Assembly: GCF_964340395.1 (NCBI RefSeq)
Contig: NC_135562.1
Span: forward strand, 1,720,001-1,784,000
Direction: 5' to 3'
Length of the DNA stretch: 64,000 nt
Source: Glandiceps talaboti
Lineage: Eukaryota; Hemichordata; Enteropneusta; Spengelidae
The notes under the pieces were generated by a model. The model was given only the letters and a program-made list of their open reading frames with translations. It searched no databases and was not told where the DNA came from. Both the position numbers and the translations under genes were made by a program. Below, one piece after another: positions 27,023 through 35,054 of the stretch (positions within the stretch are counted from its first letter, which is position 1; each line of letters opens with the position of its first letter).

Positions 27023-30000
27023 TAGATAATCAATCAATCAATTAGTCAATTAGTCAATCAGTCAAGAACATTCATAAAGCACTTGAAATCGAGTACACAG
27101 AAATGTTCGAAAGTGATGAACCAAGAATCCCAGTAGGTTTGGGAAAGGATGAGTCTTATTTTAATATAATGTCCTTCCTGAATTTATCAAGAGTAGGTCA
27201 GACAGACTATTCTTGTAAAAATATGCCAAGAACAGTGAGGGTGGAACGGCACAGTGTATCTTACAGTCTATATTGAGGTGTGTTCTAGGATTGATGAATG
27301 TAAAGGTGATTTAAATACTGGAAAAGTGATACATCAATATACTGTATTTATGTTACAGCAAATGGACTGGTTTTATTCAGTGACAGCTGAACATAGAGCT
27401 AAAATTGTGATTTGGTTAAAACACATGAAAAGTGTACTGGAGAAGTGTCATCGGTTACAAGACTTTGTCACTATTGTAGAATCTATCAAGAATGGACCAC
27501 TTAAAAGGAGAGTTGCGCTTAAAAAGTAAGTCCTAATTTTATGTTCTGTAAGCTGTCATCACGTTCTTTGACATTGTGTCAGCATCACCAGAAAATTGAC
27601 TAATCACGTCAGCATCACCAAGAAATTGTCTGTAATCACGTCAGTATCACCAGGAAATTGTCTGTAATCACGTCAGTATCACCAGGAAATTGGCTGTAAT
27701 CACGTCAGTATCACCAGGAAATTGGCTGTCATCACGTCAGCATTACCAGGAAGTTGGCTGTCATCATGTCAGCATCACCAGAAAATTGGCTGTAATCACG
27801 TCAGTATCACCAGGAAATTGGCTGTAATCACGTCAGTATCACCAGGAAATTGGCTGTCATCACGTCAGCATCACCAGGAAATTGGCTGTCATCACGTCAG
27901 CATTACCAGGAAGTTGGCTGTCATCATGTCAGCATCACAAATACACCATATTCCGGTTGTTGAAAAAACAAAAGATTTCATGGTTTGGCCACTGGGAGCA
28001 CTGTTCACAAGTCGTTTAGTGACAGGAAGTGAGGGCCAGATTAGTAGAGAATTGTAGCATAAAGACAGCAGACAATAAGTTACTATTTACTTTTTATGTT
28101 GTTCCTACATGTGTAGAAAATTATTTTTATTAGTGACTATATGTCCCACAACTACATTTCATTCACTACTTCATGCAACCAGTGGCCATGACAAAAAATT
28201 TAGCCCTTCTCACTTTCCCTGATTTAGTGCACCCTCTTGTGGTGAATACCTGAGAAATGGCCAGAACTTCAGTACCTGGAGTATGGCGTATTGGCTGTCA
28301 TCACGTCCTATGACATCATGTCACCATTGCCTGTGGTGTACTACTATAGTATAATGGGCTGTCATCATATGCTTGGTTTGAGACACTTGTACTTCTGTTG
28401 GGTCGTTAGTTCATTGACCATGTTGGGTCGTTAGTTCATTGATCATGTTGGGTCGTTAGTTAATTGTTCGTGTTCTTGTCTTTACAGAGACTTAGCTGCT
28501 TACTTTGATAACATTAGTATTGCAACCAGTCCACACGGTGCTGTAAATCATGGTGTTGCTACATCACAGGTAAGTACACCTAGCCAGAAGATATTGATGC
28601 ATGGCTTGAAGATTAGTAGTAGTCCAGGGCATGTAGATCACTAAACATTGTATCTAGACTACCAAATTAGTAATAGTCCAGGGCATGTAGACCACTAAAC
28701 ATTGTATCTAGACTACCAAATTAGTAATAGTCCAGGACATATAGACAACTAAATATTGTATCTAGACTACCAAATTAGTAGTAGTCCAGGGCATGTAGGT
28801 CACTAACTATTGTATCTAGGCTACCAAATTAGTAATAGTCCAGGGCATGTAGACCACTAAATATTGTATCTAGACTACCAAATTAGTAGTAGTCCAGGGC
28901 ATGTAGACTACTAAGCATTGTATCTAGACTACCAAATTAGTAGTAGTCCAGGGCATGTAGACCACTAAACATTGTATCTAGACTACCAAATTAGCAGTAG
29001 TCCAGGGCATGTAGATCACTAAATATTGTATCTAGACTACCAAATTAGCAGTATTACAGGGTTTACAGGGTTCTCCCCAGGCCTTTATAGAGCAGTGGTC
29101 CACCCTATGATTTACAGGGTTCTGTCCAGGCCTTTATGGAGTCGTAGCTTCTATCCTATGACTTCTTGAGAATGATAACAGTTGCTTTACACTACAATAT
29201 ATTCTTCTGTTATGTAAATTTGTTACAAACTCTATCATTAATTTCTGGTGAGAACACTCGCTCTGCTCAGCTTAATTTCTTTGATCTTTAACTGAAGGTT
29301 TTACGCTTGTTTGCCTTTCAGTAAAATCCAGACTCTACTGTTTAGACTGTCAGCTAGAAAAAGGTGGAGGGATCGTAGCTACACTTGAACTTTGAAAAAA
29401 GCTTTTCCAAGACACCCTTTCCCTACAAGTGACCCGGTTTTCTATTATTTGCCTTTTGCATTGGTTAATTCTAGGTGGAATCAGGTGATCATATCAGAAC
29501 AGATACTCGGGAAAATCCGTCTTCTCTGGTATTATGGGATAACAGAAAACAGAATGATGTGAAACAGGAGAGCATGACCAGTGAGACTGAACAAAAAGAT
29601 TCTGTTCAACAAAATGTCCACATTTCAGTGCAGTCTTCTGATACACAATTTCAGAATCGTCAACTTTCTACAAGCAATATGTTACTTGGTCATTCAACAA
29701 CAGCTCCACATCCTTCAACTGCAACCACTCTCAGTCAGCAGACTTTCGTAGTCCCTACAGAACAGTTAACAAATCGTACAGCTGTGAGCTCTCACCAAGG
29801 AGGGACGCCATCACACAGTATGACACAGCAAATGCAGCTTCTCCCAACATGTACACCTCAACAGGACCAACTACTTTCACCATCAAATCACCATCTTCAG
29901 ACAAGTTCATCAAATTCTTCTCTGTCAAATCACCATCTTCAGACTCATCTTCGTCCAAGTTCTTCAAACCACCATCTTCAGAATTCTCAAGTTAGTTCCA

Positions 30001-32084
30001 CTCAATCTCATCCAAGTCCTGCAAATACTCATCCTCAGATGTCGTCATGTTTCCAGACTGCCTTGCCCCAAAACGAAAATAATCCTGGAACTGTACTTTA
30101 CCCCCGAAATCCTTCTCCTGTGGTAAATCAGCAAATAAATCCATCATTTCATTACCCACAACAGTTTCAAGCTTCTCTGGCAGCAGCCAATCACCAACTT
30201 AAGAATTCTACAACAAAAACAATGACTATGCCATTTCAAGTTCCTGTTACTACCACAAACCAACGACTTCAGACCCCATCAACAAATACCACTTGGCAAT
30301 TCCATCATACCTTGGCTACCGCAAACCAACGAGTTCAGAATTCATCAGCCTCACAGATGTTACAAGAAGCAATAACTGCAGCAAATCAAGGTGTCCAGCT
30401 TCAATCAACAAATACAATTGCAAATCAGTTGTTCCAAAGACCTTTGTTAGCAGCAAATCAAAGACTTCAAACTACCTCAATAACCAATCAACAGTTCCAA
30501 AGACCTCTGTTTGCTACAAATCAACAACTCTACCCACCATCATGTAGTAATCCACAACAGTTCCAACAACCTTTAGTCGCAGCAAACCAACGACTCCAGA
30601 ACCATTCTGCAACTGCAGTTAGGCATATGCTGTATCCTCCAGTGACTGCCGCACAACAACAGAAGCAAAATCCACCAACAACTATCACACATCAGACTGC
30701 GTCATCTTCAGTACATCAACATCCTCAAATGATTAGCGCCCTCAACCATCAGATGACAAATACTACTCAACTCATTCAAAATCCTTCAGCAAATACTCTG
30801 AGTCCTCATAACGTTTCAGTCACAGGTACTCAGCAAGCTCAGGTTCCTGTGCAACTTCATCAGTACTCTATTGGTGGCCCTCAATTTACACTACGTCAGT
30901 CCATGCCAGCAACAAATTCACTAATAAGACCTGGTGTGCGTGTTACACAGTCATTACCAGTCTCAGTACCAGAACAAGAGATAAGATTAAGAATACCTGA
31001 GTCAATATCAGGATTACAACCTAAGTCTTGTACTCAAGTAATCAACACTTCACAAAATACAAGACAGAGTACCCAAAATGTGAGAGCTCTCCTACCGTCA
31101 GAAAGTTCATCACAGCTTCCAGTTCTTCATTCTGTTAATCATCCTGTCAATTCTCCTGGTGTAAATGATTCCAACCTATCGGTACAGAGCAGTAGTGTCA
31201 ACGCTACTACTAAACAACAAGATACTTCAAGCAATGCTGTGAAAACACAACTCGAGATGTTCTTCAAAACTCAAGTCCAAGTTGGTGTGCGTTCTGATAA
31301 ACAAGCCATAGAGGATGTTGTTGAATCTGATATTTCTAATGCTAGCACTATAGTCAGTAGTTTACCAGTAGCAGACATCACTCATAGCAGTAACACGTCT
31401 ACAGTATCTTCACAAGCCATTACTTGCACAGATACTTCAACAATACAAAGTTATGGAAAATCTAACAGGAAACTTACCGTATCTATCAATCGTATGTCTG
31501 CAAATACATACTCTATAATGGCACCTTTGTTAAAACCAAATAGCTCAACCCAAGGAAACTCGTCAACAGAAAGCAAACGTCTTGAGCAAACAAAATTGCA
31601 TTTGCCACTAAAGCATCCAGAAAACGTAGACGAAGCCAGCACAAGTCAAGTGTTACAATGTTCTGTACCTGATGGTCCAACTACACACTTCTATGCAAAT
31701 AGTTCTTCTGAGAAGAAACGGAAACATGACAATGAAAATTCTCAAAATGCATGTGATAAAGTGAAGGCTTTGAATACTGACACCATGTCTTGTTTTTCAC
31801 CCTCAAGAAACAAACATAGGAAAACAAATAATGCAAACACGACAAGAACAGAATCTGTACTGAAGTACTTTCATCCTAAGAAGGAACAATGCCCACTTAC
31901 ACAGAAGGGTGCAAGCAAGGATGCAAGTTGTAGACAGAAAGGTGATGCTAAGATAAGACATTTACAATGTAATGTACCAAAGACTGTTAAGCTACCGGAT
32001 AGTTTATCACTAAATAACTACCCTGTTGTGTCGCTGCGTAGAGTATCACCAAAAACTTTGAAAAAATATAAGGTCCAAAAGTAG
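840..32084 (+). CDS. Large unrecognised nuclear-type protein, 25 coding exons (about 1915 aa)
   Basis: Coding exons: 840-872, 4522-4584, 5755-5896, 6625-6881, 9102-9246, 9684-9840, 10926-11069, 11998-12192, 13241-13393, 13919-14008, 17850-18055, 18322-18407, 19890-19964, 20714-20905, 21261-21403, 21906-21985, 23242-23390, 24116-24237, 24624-24683, 24954-25134, 25573-25689, 26830-26928, 27359-27525, 28488-28569, 29475-32084. All have AG/GT borders, and the 5748 nt sum to 1916 codons with consistent phases. Visible parts: a SUMO-interaction-like VIILDDD near residue 70; a Cys cluster from residue 151; a second Cys-rich stretch near 240-262; a largely helical middle without a motif I know; and a Gln/Ser/Asn-rich C-terminal 869 residues. 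I do not recognise an orthologue. The CYVCD module resembles, from memory, the one in plant RPM1-interacting protein 13. Nuclear location and a role in replication or repair are inferred only. Exon 3 could start slightly later. A non-coding 5' exon cannot be excluded. Confidence 0.85.
2201..2486. mobile_element. MITE-like element, family A, copy 1
   Basis: About 285 bp in intron 1, closely similar to 15636-15915. Shared landmarks are GCT(C)GAAATTAA near the left end, CTGAACTGAAAACAGA in the middle, and GGTAGTCTG with TTTGAGCCCTG at the right end. It is non-coding. The left end is more decayed here than in the second copy. Confidence 0.6.
3592..3631. repeat. (C)19(A)21 homopolymer junction
   Basis: A run of 19 C is followed directly by 21 A within intron 1. 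Nothing coding is seen around it. Confidence 0.95.
3961..4350. repeat. TG-rich minisatellite/microsatellite block
   Basis: Four near-identical 30-bp units (start GTGTGTCTACCTGTGTCCAT) occupy 3969-4070. They are followed by degenerate TG/TATG DNA and a long (GT)n run at about 4287-4349. All overlapping open frames are repeat translations. Confidence 0.9.
4745..5045 (+). repeat. Interspersed repeat, 'gtgccctctaa' family, two tandem units
   Basis: Units begin near AGTGTGCCCTCTAAGCCAAT and contain ACACAATTTCTAGTGAC and CACCAAAATTTGGTGTTC. The same family recurs at 7756-7935, in reverse at 7970-8235, and as a fragment at 10078-10140. It is non-coding; the class is unknown. Confidence 0.7.
5330..5640 (+). 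repeat. Dispersed repeat, family E, copy 1
   Basis: It matches 35055-35310 along most of its length. Shared landmarks are TAGCGTGTGCAAA, ACCCCTC, CATACAGAATACAT and GTGCATCTTGGA or GCATCTTGGA. It lies in intron 2 just before exon 3. No protein is seen. Confidence 0.6.
6625..6881 (+). CDS. Exon 4 of the large gene: acidic SIM-like stretch and first Cys module
   Basis: This exon encodes an acidic stretch with DEDIEITF (a second SUMO-interaction-like motif), then YPHPRADC and the compact cluster [10 protein letters not shown]. The module continues in exon 5 (9102-9246) with CKEW, HCNAH and a basic [10 protein letters not shown]. Exon 6 (9684-9840) adds CGCKCHSY and GDCYECDCG. The spacing C-x2-C-x-C-x2-C followed by Cys and His suggests a metal-binding fold. 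That is inferred from the residues, not proven. Phase enters at 1 and leaves at 0. Confidence 0.8.
7030..7390. repeat. Interspersed inverted-end repeat in intron 4
   Basis: GTTTGGTTCCAGTAACCTGA near the left end is an imperfect inverse of the right end (GTAATCGGAACCACAC). The interior is A-rich and has no real gene. It looks like a short dispersed element; its family is unknown. Confidence 0.4.
7756..8240. repeat. Opposed copies of the 'gtgccctctaa' repeat
   Basis: One plus-orientation copy (7756-7935) faces two minus-orientation tandem copies (7970-8235), so the block could fold back on itself. Shared cores are ACACAATTTCTAGTGAC and its reverse complement. Confidence 0.65.
8510..9008. mobile_element. 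Putative 0.5-kb transposon with short TIR and 12-bp flanking direct repeat
   Basis: TTACCAATTGTG occurs at 8498-8509 and again at 9009-9020, like a target duplication. Just inside are CTGCTAGAC and, inverted, GTCTAGCAG. Further inward GCAAATGTCAT is inverted by ATGACATTTGC. There is no coding capacity. It lies in intron 4, about 90 bp before exon 5. Confidence 0.45.
9345..9420 (-). pseudogene. Inverted, decayed copy of exon 7 of the large gene
   Basis: Read on the minus strand this segment encodes [10 protein letters not shown] and TKALII, as exon 7 (10926-11069, plus strand) does, with roughly 80% nucleotide identity by eye. It sits inside intron 5, is opposite in orientation to the gene, and has lost the end of the match (LGERV in place of LDEIV). 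It is a partial, antisense exon duplication, not a working exon. Confidence 0.75.
9839..10050 (+). repeat. 31-bp tandem repeat starting at the exon 6 donor
   Basis: About seven copies of a roughly 31-bp unit (AAGTGATACTATGTTACAAG...) begin at the exon/intron border itself (donor GTAAGTGATAC at 9841). Most copies read ATAAGT and so lose the donor GT. One late copy at about 10022 regains GTAAGTG. Confidence 0.85.
10258..10800 (+). repeat. Interspersed repeat with about three tandem modules
   Basis: It begins near CCCTGCCGGACAAAGTCCGG, a small hairpin, then has a CCGTCTGTCC/GTCC-rich stretch. Modules of about 130-155 bp follow, marked by CCATGTCCAAAGCCATAACT and AATATGGCCGCC. It is non-coding. 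This type of repeat is common in marine invertebrate genomes, as I recall. Confidence 0.65.
11215..11560. repeat. 57-bp minisatellite, about 6 copies
   Basis: The unit starts ATTGTTGATGTGATGTATGA. Because 57 is a multiple of 3, both strands stay open (19-residue repeats), but the block lies wholly in intron 7 and has no splice-consistent coding role. Confidence 0.9.
11840..11945 (+). repeat. Two decayed copies of the exon 8 start, upstream of the real acceptor
   Basis: TTCACCATGATCATCACATT (from about 11840) and TTTGCCATGACGATCATTTT (from about 11907) resemble the true exon 8 start at 11998 (CTTTCGCCATGATGACCCTT). Similarity continues through AGACCCTGT(T/G)GTAT against AAACCCTATGGTAT. The pattern suggests an old tandem duplication around the 3' splice site. 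Confidence 0.5.
12197..12222. repeat. (AAT)n microsatellite at the exon 8 donor, with (G)18 nearby
   Basis: Exon 8 ends at 12192 with donor GTGAGTAATAATAAT, so the microsatellite begins inside the splice donor region. A run of 18 G lies at 12275-12292. Confidence 0.9.
12517..12702. mobile_element. Fold-back element, about 186 bp
   Basis: The left arm (CATGTTGACTGATCGTG, GACTGTGGGTCACCCCAACA) is mirrored by the right arm (TGTTGGGGTAACACACAGTC, CACAATCAGTCAACATG). A small second hairpin, ACCATGGAGGTAT/ATACCTCCATGGT, follows at about 12793-12825. Both lie in intron 8. Confidence 0.65.
13745..13835. repeat. Near-perfect 31-bp-stem inverted repeat in intron 9
   Basis: CACCCTACATGTATGTAATC... is exactly mirrored by ...GATTACATACATGTAGGGTG. 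The loop itself holds two direct copies of TTTCAGTATTTGCACTGAAA, which is also palindromic. It lies about 85 bp before the exon 10 acceptor. Confidence 0.85.
13986..15622 (+). repeat. 49-bp donor-spanning minisatellite, about 33 copies
   Basis: Each unit joins the last 23 nt of exon 10 (AAGTTCTACATTTGATGATC plus one base) to the donor GTAAGTATGATCTGTAAACA. The first, exonic copy reads TTCTTCATTT, whereas nearly all later copies read TTCTACATTT, so the array has homogenised separately from the exon. Almost every copy keeps a strong GTAAGTATG donor. Slipping to a later donor adds a multiple of 49 nt, shifts frame and meets TAA quickly. Confidence 0.95.
15636..15915. mobile_element. MITE-like element, family A, copy 2
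   Basis: It has terminal inverted repeats CAGGGCTC and GAGCCCTG. CTTGT flanks both ends, a possible 5-bp target duplication. It matches 2201-2486. It separates the two long minisatellites of intron 10. Confidence 0.7.
16195..17775. repeat. 51-bp minisatellite, about 31 copies, open on both strands
   Basis: The unit (CAGAGAGAACACAGAAATTA...) is 51 bp, so each strand gives a repeated 17-residue open frame more than 500 codons long. The block lies wholly in intron 10 and ends 75 bp before exon 11. Copies differ by a few recurrent substitutions (T/G, A/C) that do not look codon-biased. I treat it as non-coding. Confidence 0.95.
18381..19877 (+). repeat. 53-bp donor-spanning minisatellite, about 28 copies
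   Basis: The unit joins the end of exon 12 (GTAAACCATTGTGTGTGTTC AAGT) to the donor GTAAGTATTGG and GTAATAAACTAACCACT. Copies vary at a few positions, but most keep GTAAGTATTGG. The array fills intron 12 up to about 12 bp before the exon 13 acceptor at 19889. Use of a later donor would read AAC TAA almost at once. Confidence 0.95.
20030..20262. repeat. Two-copy tandem duplication, about 115 bp
   Basis: Both copies share GTGTGATGTACTTGTAGTAT, TTTCACAATCGACAAAGAGG and ACATTGAAATGACAAATCA. It lies in intron 13 next to a related 42-bp array, and both may belong to one dispersed element. Confidence 0.85.
20310..20560. repeat. 42-bp tandem repeat, about 5 copies, in a dispersed element
   Basis: The unit starts TATGAGTACAAATACTCCTG. 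A single-copy relative of unit and flanks lies in reverse at about 61480-61580 in the dystrobrevin gene (AGTGAAAGT, GAAAAC, CTGGAACTCA in common). So this is an interspersed element whose core has expanded here. It lies in intron 13. Confidence 0.75.
20965..20984. repeat. (G)20 tract
   Basis: Twenty consecutive G lie about 60 bp after the exon 14 donor. Similar G runs are at 12275-12292 and 40373-40386. Confidence 0.95.
22436..22665. repeat. Two-copy tandem duplication, about 118 bp, in intron 16
   Basis: Shared stretches are TCTCTTCTCTAGTAGGGGTT and TCACGTAGTACCTTACAGA. No splice site of the gene is included. The rest of the intron up to exon 17 shows nothing further that I recognise. Confidence 0.8.
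23370..23890 (+). repeat. 62/63-bp donor-spanning minisatellite, about 8 copies
   Basis: The exonic copy ends TCAAGATTTCTTAATTTG|GTAAGTTAC. Intronic copies read GCAAGACTCCTTAAGCTG|GTAAGTTAT. The exon part has diverged by roughly a quarter while the donor remains, suggesting an older array than those at 14 kb and 18 kb. Confidence 0.9.
24287..24530. repeat. (GT)n followed by GTCT-rich repeat
   Basis: It starts about 50 bp after the exon 18 donor (24238). Open frames on both strands are repeat translations. Confidence 0.9.
25645..26125 (+). repeat. 62-bp donor-spanning minisatellite, about 8 copies
   Basis: About 44 nt of each unit are the end of exon 21 (GAATCGTATGGGCCGATTTT, ATGCAAATTATGTG...). 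They are followed by donor GTAAGT(A/G)TCCATGATT. Copies differ little, so this array is probably young. Copies ending CTGTGTAAGTG or CAATGTAAGTG all keep a usable donor. Confidence 0.95.
26930..27062. repeat. (AATC)n / CAATTAGT repeat at the exon 22 donor
   Basis: Exon 22 ends at 26928 with donor GTAAGTCAATTAGTTAATCA, so the repeat begins within the donor. Confidence 0.9.
27552..27940. repeat. About 32-bp minisatellite, about 11 copies, in intron 23
   Basis: The unit is TCACCAGGAAATTGGCTGTA plus ATCACGTCAG-type sequence. It starts about 27 bp past the exon 23 donor but does not include exon bases. Confidence 0.9.
28608..29052. repeat. 54-bp minisatellite, about 8 copies, in intron 24
   Basis: The unit starts ATTAGTAGTAGTCCAGGGCA. 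It begins about 40 bp after the exon 24 donor and contains no exon bases. Confidence 0.9.
29475..32084 (+). CDS. Exon 25 of the large gene: Gln/Asn/Ser-rich C-terminal region
   Basis: This is a single 2.6-kb terminal exon encoding 869 residues to a TAG stop, entered through TTCTAG at 29469-29474 in phase 0. It starts with a hydrophilic stretch, then repeats of SNHHLQ and of AANQRLQ/QFQ.PL type, a low-complexity, prion-like composition. The later part carries a basic KKRKHD (near full-length residue 1788, a likely nuclear signal). Two segments resemble PCNA-interacting boxes: KTQLEMFFK (near 1636) and [10 protein letters not shown] (near 1839). Both lack the canonical Gln at position 1, so binding is speculative. 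The end is basic ([10 protein letters not shown]). Codon use looks ordinary and the frame is open throughout. Confidence 0.88.
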   Translation: MESGDHIRTDTRENPSSLVLWDNRKQNDVKQESMTSETEQKDSVQQNVHISVQSSDTQFQNRQLSTSNMLLGHSTTAPHPSTATTLSQQTFVVPTEQLTNRTAVSSHQGGTPSHSMTQQMQLLPTCTPQQDQLLSPSNHHLQTSSSNSSLSNHHLQTHLRPSSSNHHLQNSQVSSTQSHPSPANTHPQMSSCFQTALPQNENNPGTVLYPRNPSPVVNQQINPSFHYPQQFQASLAAANHQLKNSTTKTMTMPFQVPVTTTNQRLQTPSTNTTWQFHHTLATANQRVQNSSASQMLQEAITAANQGVQLQSTNTIANQLFQRPLLAANQRLQTTSITNQQFQRPLFATNQQLYPPSCSNPQQFQQPLVAANQRLQNHSATAVRHMLYPPVTAAQQQKQNPPTTITHQTASSSVHQHPQMISALNHQMTNTTQLIQNPSANTLSPHNVSVTGTQQAQVPVQLHQYSIGGPQFTLRQSMPATNSLIRPGVRVTQSLPVSVPEQEIRLRIPESISGLQPKSCTQVINTSQNTRQSTQNVRALLPSESSSQLPVLHSVNHPVNSPGVNDSNLSVQSSSVNATTKQQDTSSNAVKTQLEMFFKTQVQVGVRSDKQAIEDVVESDISNASTIVSSLPVADITHSSNTSTVSSQAITCTDTSTIQSYGKSNRKLTVSINRMSANTYSIMAPLLKPNSSTQGNSSTESKRLEQTKLHLPLKHPENVDEASTSQVLQCSVPDGPTTHFYANSSSEKKRKHDNENSQNACDKVKALNTDTMSCFSPSRNKHRKTNNANTTRTESVLKYFHPKKEQCPLTQKGASKDASCRQKGDAKIRHLQCNVPKTVKLPDSLSLNNYPVVSLRRVSPKTLKKYKVQK

Positions 32085-33145
32085 TTAATTTAAAACTGAC
32101 ATTTTCAGAGCCGATTTTTGTTGTCACTCACTTGTCTGAAAAACTTTGCACATGTGCACATTAATGTTCATTGTTACCAAAACATACCAGTCAAATAATG
32201 AATGAAAAGTGTTATGTATGTACACATTAATATTCACTGTTACCAAAACATACCAGTCGCATAACAAATGAAAAGTGTTATGTATGTACACATTAATGCT
32301 CAGTTACCAAAACATACCAGTCAAATAATGAATGAAAAGTGTTATGTATGACTGTGTGTACATTAATATTCTTTACTAAAACATACCACTCACCTACTGA
32401 ATAAGGTTGTGTATGTGCACAGTAATGTTATTTATGACCAAAACATACCACTCACCTACTGAATAAGGTTGTGTATGTGCACAGTAATGTTATTTATGAC
32501 CAAAACATACCACTCATACCACTCACCTACTAAATATGGTGTGTATGTGCACAGTAATGTTATTTATGACCAAAACATACCACTCATACCACTCACCTAC
32601 TAAATATGGTGTGTATGTGCACAGTAATGTTCTTTATTAACCAAACATAATTTTTGTAGCTGCATAACATATGAAGTGTTATGTGCACATTATTTTTCTG
32701 TTGCCAAAATGTATAATGTAATAAAAAAAAAGCTGTGTGTATCCACATAAATCTTCTGTTACCAAATGTGACTGCTACATAATGTAATGAAAAGAATTCA
32801 TCAAAGTTGACTCTTGTGTTTGGAAAGACTCAGGTATTTCTTGTTTTGAGTAGAGACTTCTATGGTTGACTAGAATTGAAGACCATAAAAGACATTTATA
32901 TTAATTTTTGCAATATTTTCAGGTGCTAAATGAATCCACCACATCATCCTTTTGACACTTTTTGTAGTAGTTTTTGTACAAAGGAACAAAACTTTTACGA
33001 ACCATTTTTCAGAAATTGTTAATTACGAGCTAATATTTGAGATGTGGTGACAGATGAAACAAACTTGAGTGATTGGTTTTCAAATATGTTTGTTTTGATT
33101 TTTAGCCAAGAGGTAAACTCACTTTTGCTTGATCCTTAATAAACA
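32085..33145 (+). other. Probable 3' UTR of the large gene with a tandem repeat
   Basis: About 65-bp degenerate repeats run from about 32150 to 32700 (landmark TTACCAAAACATACCAGTC). Candidate poly(A) signals are AATAAA at 32720-32725 and 33138-33143. No coding sequence is seen. Confidence 0.5.
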
Positions 33146-33288
33146 GGGTTACTGTTTATAAGGGGAAGTCCGTACATATCCTACCATTTTCAAATCCCTG
33201 GCTGTAAGTCCTAGAGGGCTGTTATTTAATCCTGGAAAATTAAGTTTCAATTTAGTGAACGAAGAGCTGCAGAATGTGTACAGTTGAC

Positions 33289-33400
33289 AGTGCCTAACTA
33301 CATGAACTAGTAAGGTTTACAATTCAGTGCCTAACTGCATAAACTAGTAAGGTTTACAATACAGTGCCTACCGGTAACTGCATAAACTAGTAAGGATTCC
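33289..33400. repeat. About 37-bp tandem repeat, 3 copies
   Basis: The unit is CAGTGCCTAACTGCATAAAC plus TAGTAAGG. It is intergenic. A two-copy GATTCCAATAGTCACCTGA repeat follows at about 33605-33660. Confidence 0.8.
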
Positions 33401-34207
33401 TTTGTGAATTGTTCAAAAGACTTTTATTGTATAACATCAACAATGTTATCCTACAAAATAATTGAATAGAAATTGATACTTAACTATAGGTAATGCTGAT
33501 AAAGTTACTTTTTTTGGAAACGACTACAGTAGCTAGCTTTCATGTCAATCTCTCAGACATCATCCACACCTATGTACAACAGTCTACTGTCATACTGTCA
33601 GGTGATTCCAATAGTCACCTGATCAAACAGCTGATTCCAATAGTCACCTGACCAAACAGCTGACCTCATTATGCTGATGACAACTGAGAGATTATGATGA
33701 AAGCTACATAGTGATTTCAAAAACTAGATCCAAAATAGTTATTTTATCAGCATGACTGGACTGTGTATCAAACAACTCATGGTAAATATATCAATTTGAA
33801 ATAATAACAAAAAGTAAAAAATCCTTGTTATGAGTGGATATAAAGCAGTGCATCATTTTCATTAGACGATACAGTCTTGAAATAAGAAATTTTACAAATT
33901 TTACAAATTGCTTTATTTATTGTAGTCTTCAGGTAGTTTTTGTTCCGCATGATTTTGTTATTTAACTCTGTTACGTTTATTTTTGAGAATTACTTTTGTT
34001 GTATTAAGTGCATGCACACTGTAACCTCTCTATAATGGACTCTGATATAGTGAACAGTCTGTTATAACAACACCAGTGTATTTTTAATAATGAACAATTT
34101 GTTACAACAAACACCCTTGTATGTTCACCAAACTTATAACATTGGAAACTGACCTTTCGACTAAATAAGATGAACACAAACTAAAAACTATTGATACATG
34201 TTGATAT

Positions 34208-34473
34208 AAGGGGTGGTCGGTGGCCGAGTGGTTAAACCACTTGCCTCTTACCACTGCGGTCGGGGTTCGAACCTCATTCAGGGTTCGATTAAATTTGGCA
34301 CGCTGTAAGTAAGAAGAGTGTCGTTCAGTTTGACTCTACCGAACAATGCAGGTTTTCCCTGGGTACTCCGGTTTCCTCTTGCATTAACACTGAACCTATG
34401 AGGGATGGCCCTCACTGGACTTCTTGGGAGACAAGTGTTTATATACTTAAAGAACTATCCAGTATAAATAAAG

Positions 34474-34513
<40 letters not shown>
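34208..34513 (+). mobile_element. tRNA-derived SINE
   Basis: TGGCCGAGTGG (A box) and GGTTCGAACC (B box) lie about 30 bp apart in a tRNA-like head. The body contains GGTACTCCGGTTTCCTC, and the 3' end is an (ATT)n tail. The layout is that of a SINE, not a tRNA gene: the head does not close into a full cloverleaf and runs straight into the body. Confidence 0.8.
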
Positions 34514-34514
<1 letters not shown>

Positions 34515-34765
34515 GCTATTGAATGGACATTGGTTTAATTATACTGACAGTAGGTATCATTTTTGATGACTTCCGTGACCTTGCAGCGTATCATTTATGG
34601 ACTTCCAGTGTTTACACTATCTTGATTACAGGGTGATTATATGCACACAACAGAAGCACTGATATCACCCATTTGTGTAATCTAGTACATGGAACAGCAA
34701 TGGTTTTAGTTTGTGTCTATTTTAATGAGCTGAAAGTTAGGTTTGTATGTAATTTTTTTCTGCAG
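34505..34765. mobile_element. Partial family B fold-back element
   Basis: It shares GAATGGACATTGGTTTAAT, ACAGGGTGATT and GGTTTTAGTTTGTGTCTA with 51603-52000 and 54483-54781. The left TIR arm appears lost to the adjoining SINE tail. Confidence 0.5.
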
Positions 34766-35054
34766 ATTAAAAGGTACTCCCAGTATGTTACTTACTGATG
34801 TGTATTTGACAATCACTTGCAATTAATTGAACTCAAACCTGGTATTAGGATATACTAGTAACTTAAAGTTATGAATGATCCGATGACGTAATTTATTATT
34901 ACAAATGTAGTATCAAAAATGTACACAAACTCTCGACTATGCAAAAATGTACACAAACTCTCGACTATGCAATCAACTGTTCTGACAATGTCAAAAGAGC
35001 AAAGTGATGTTATAGAAGGCATACATTGACATTAGCATTATACTGGAATAGCTT

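Noticed and set aside
29755-29967. Minus-strand frame inside exon 25
   Set aside because: It is the complement of the Gln/His-rich coding repeats, with no independent gene signals.
34221-34275. tRNA gene
   Set aside because: A and B boxes are present, but the head continues into a SINE body with an (ATT)n tail and does not close as a cloverleaf.
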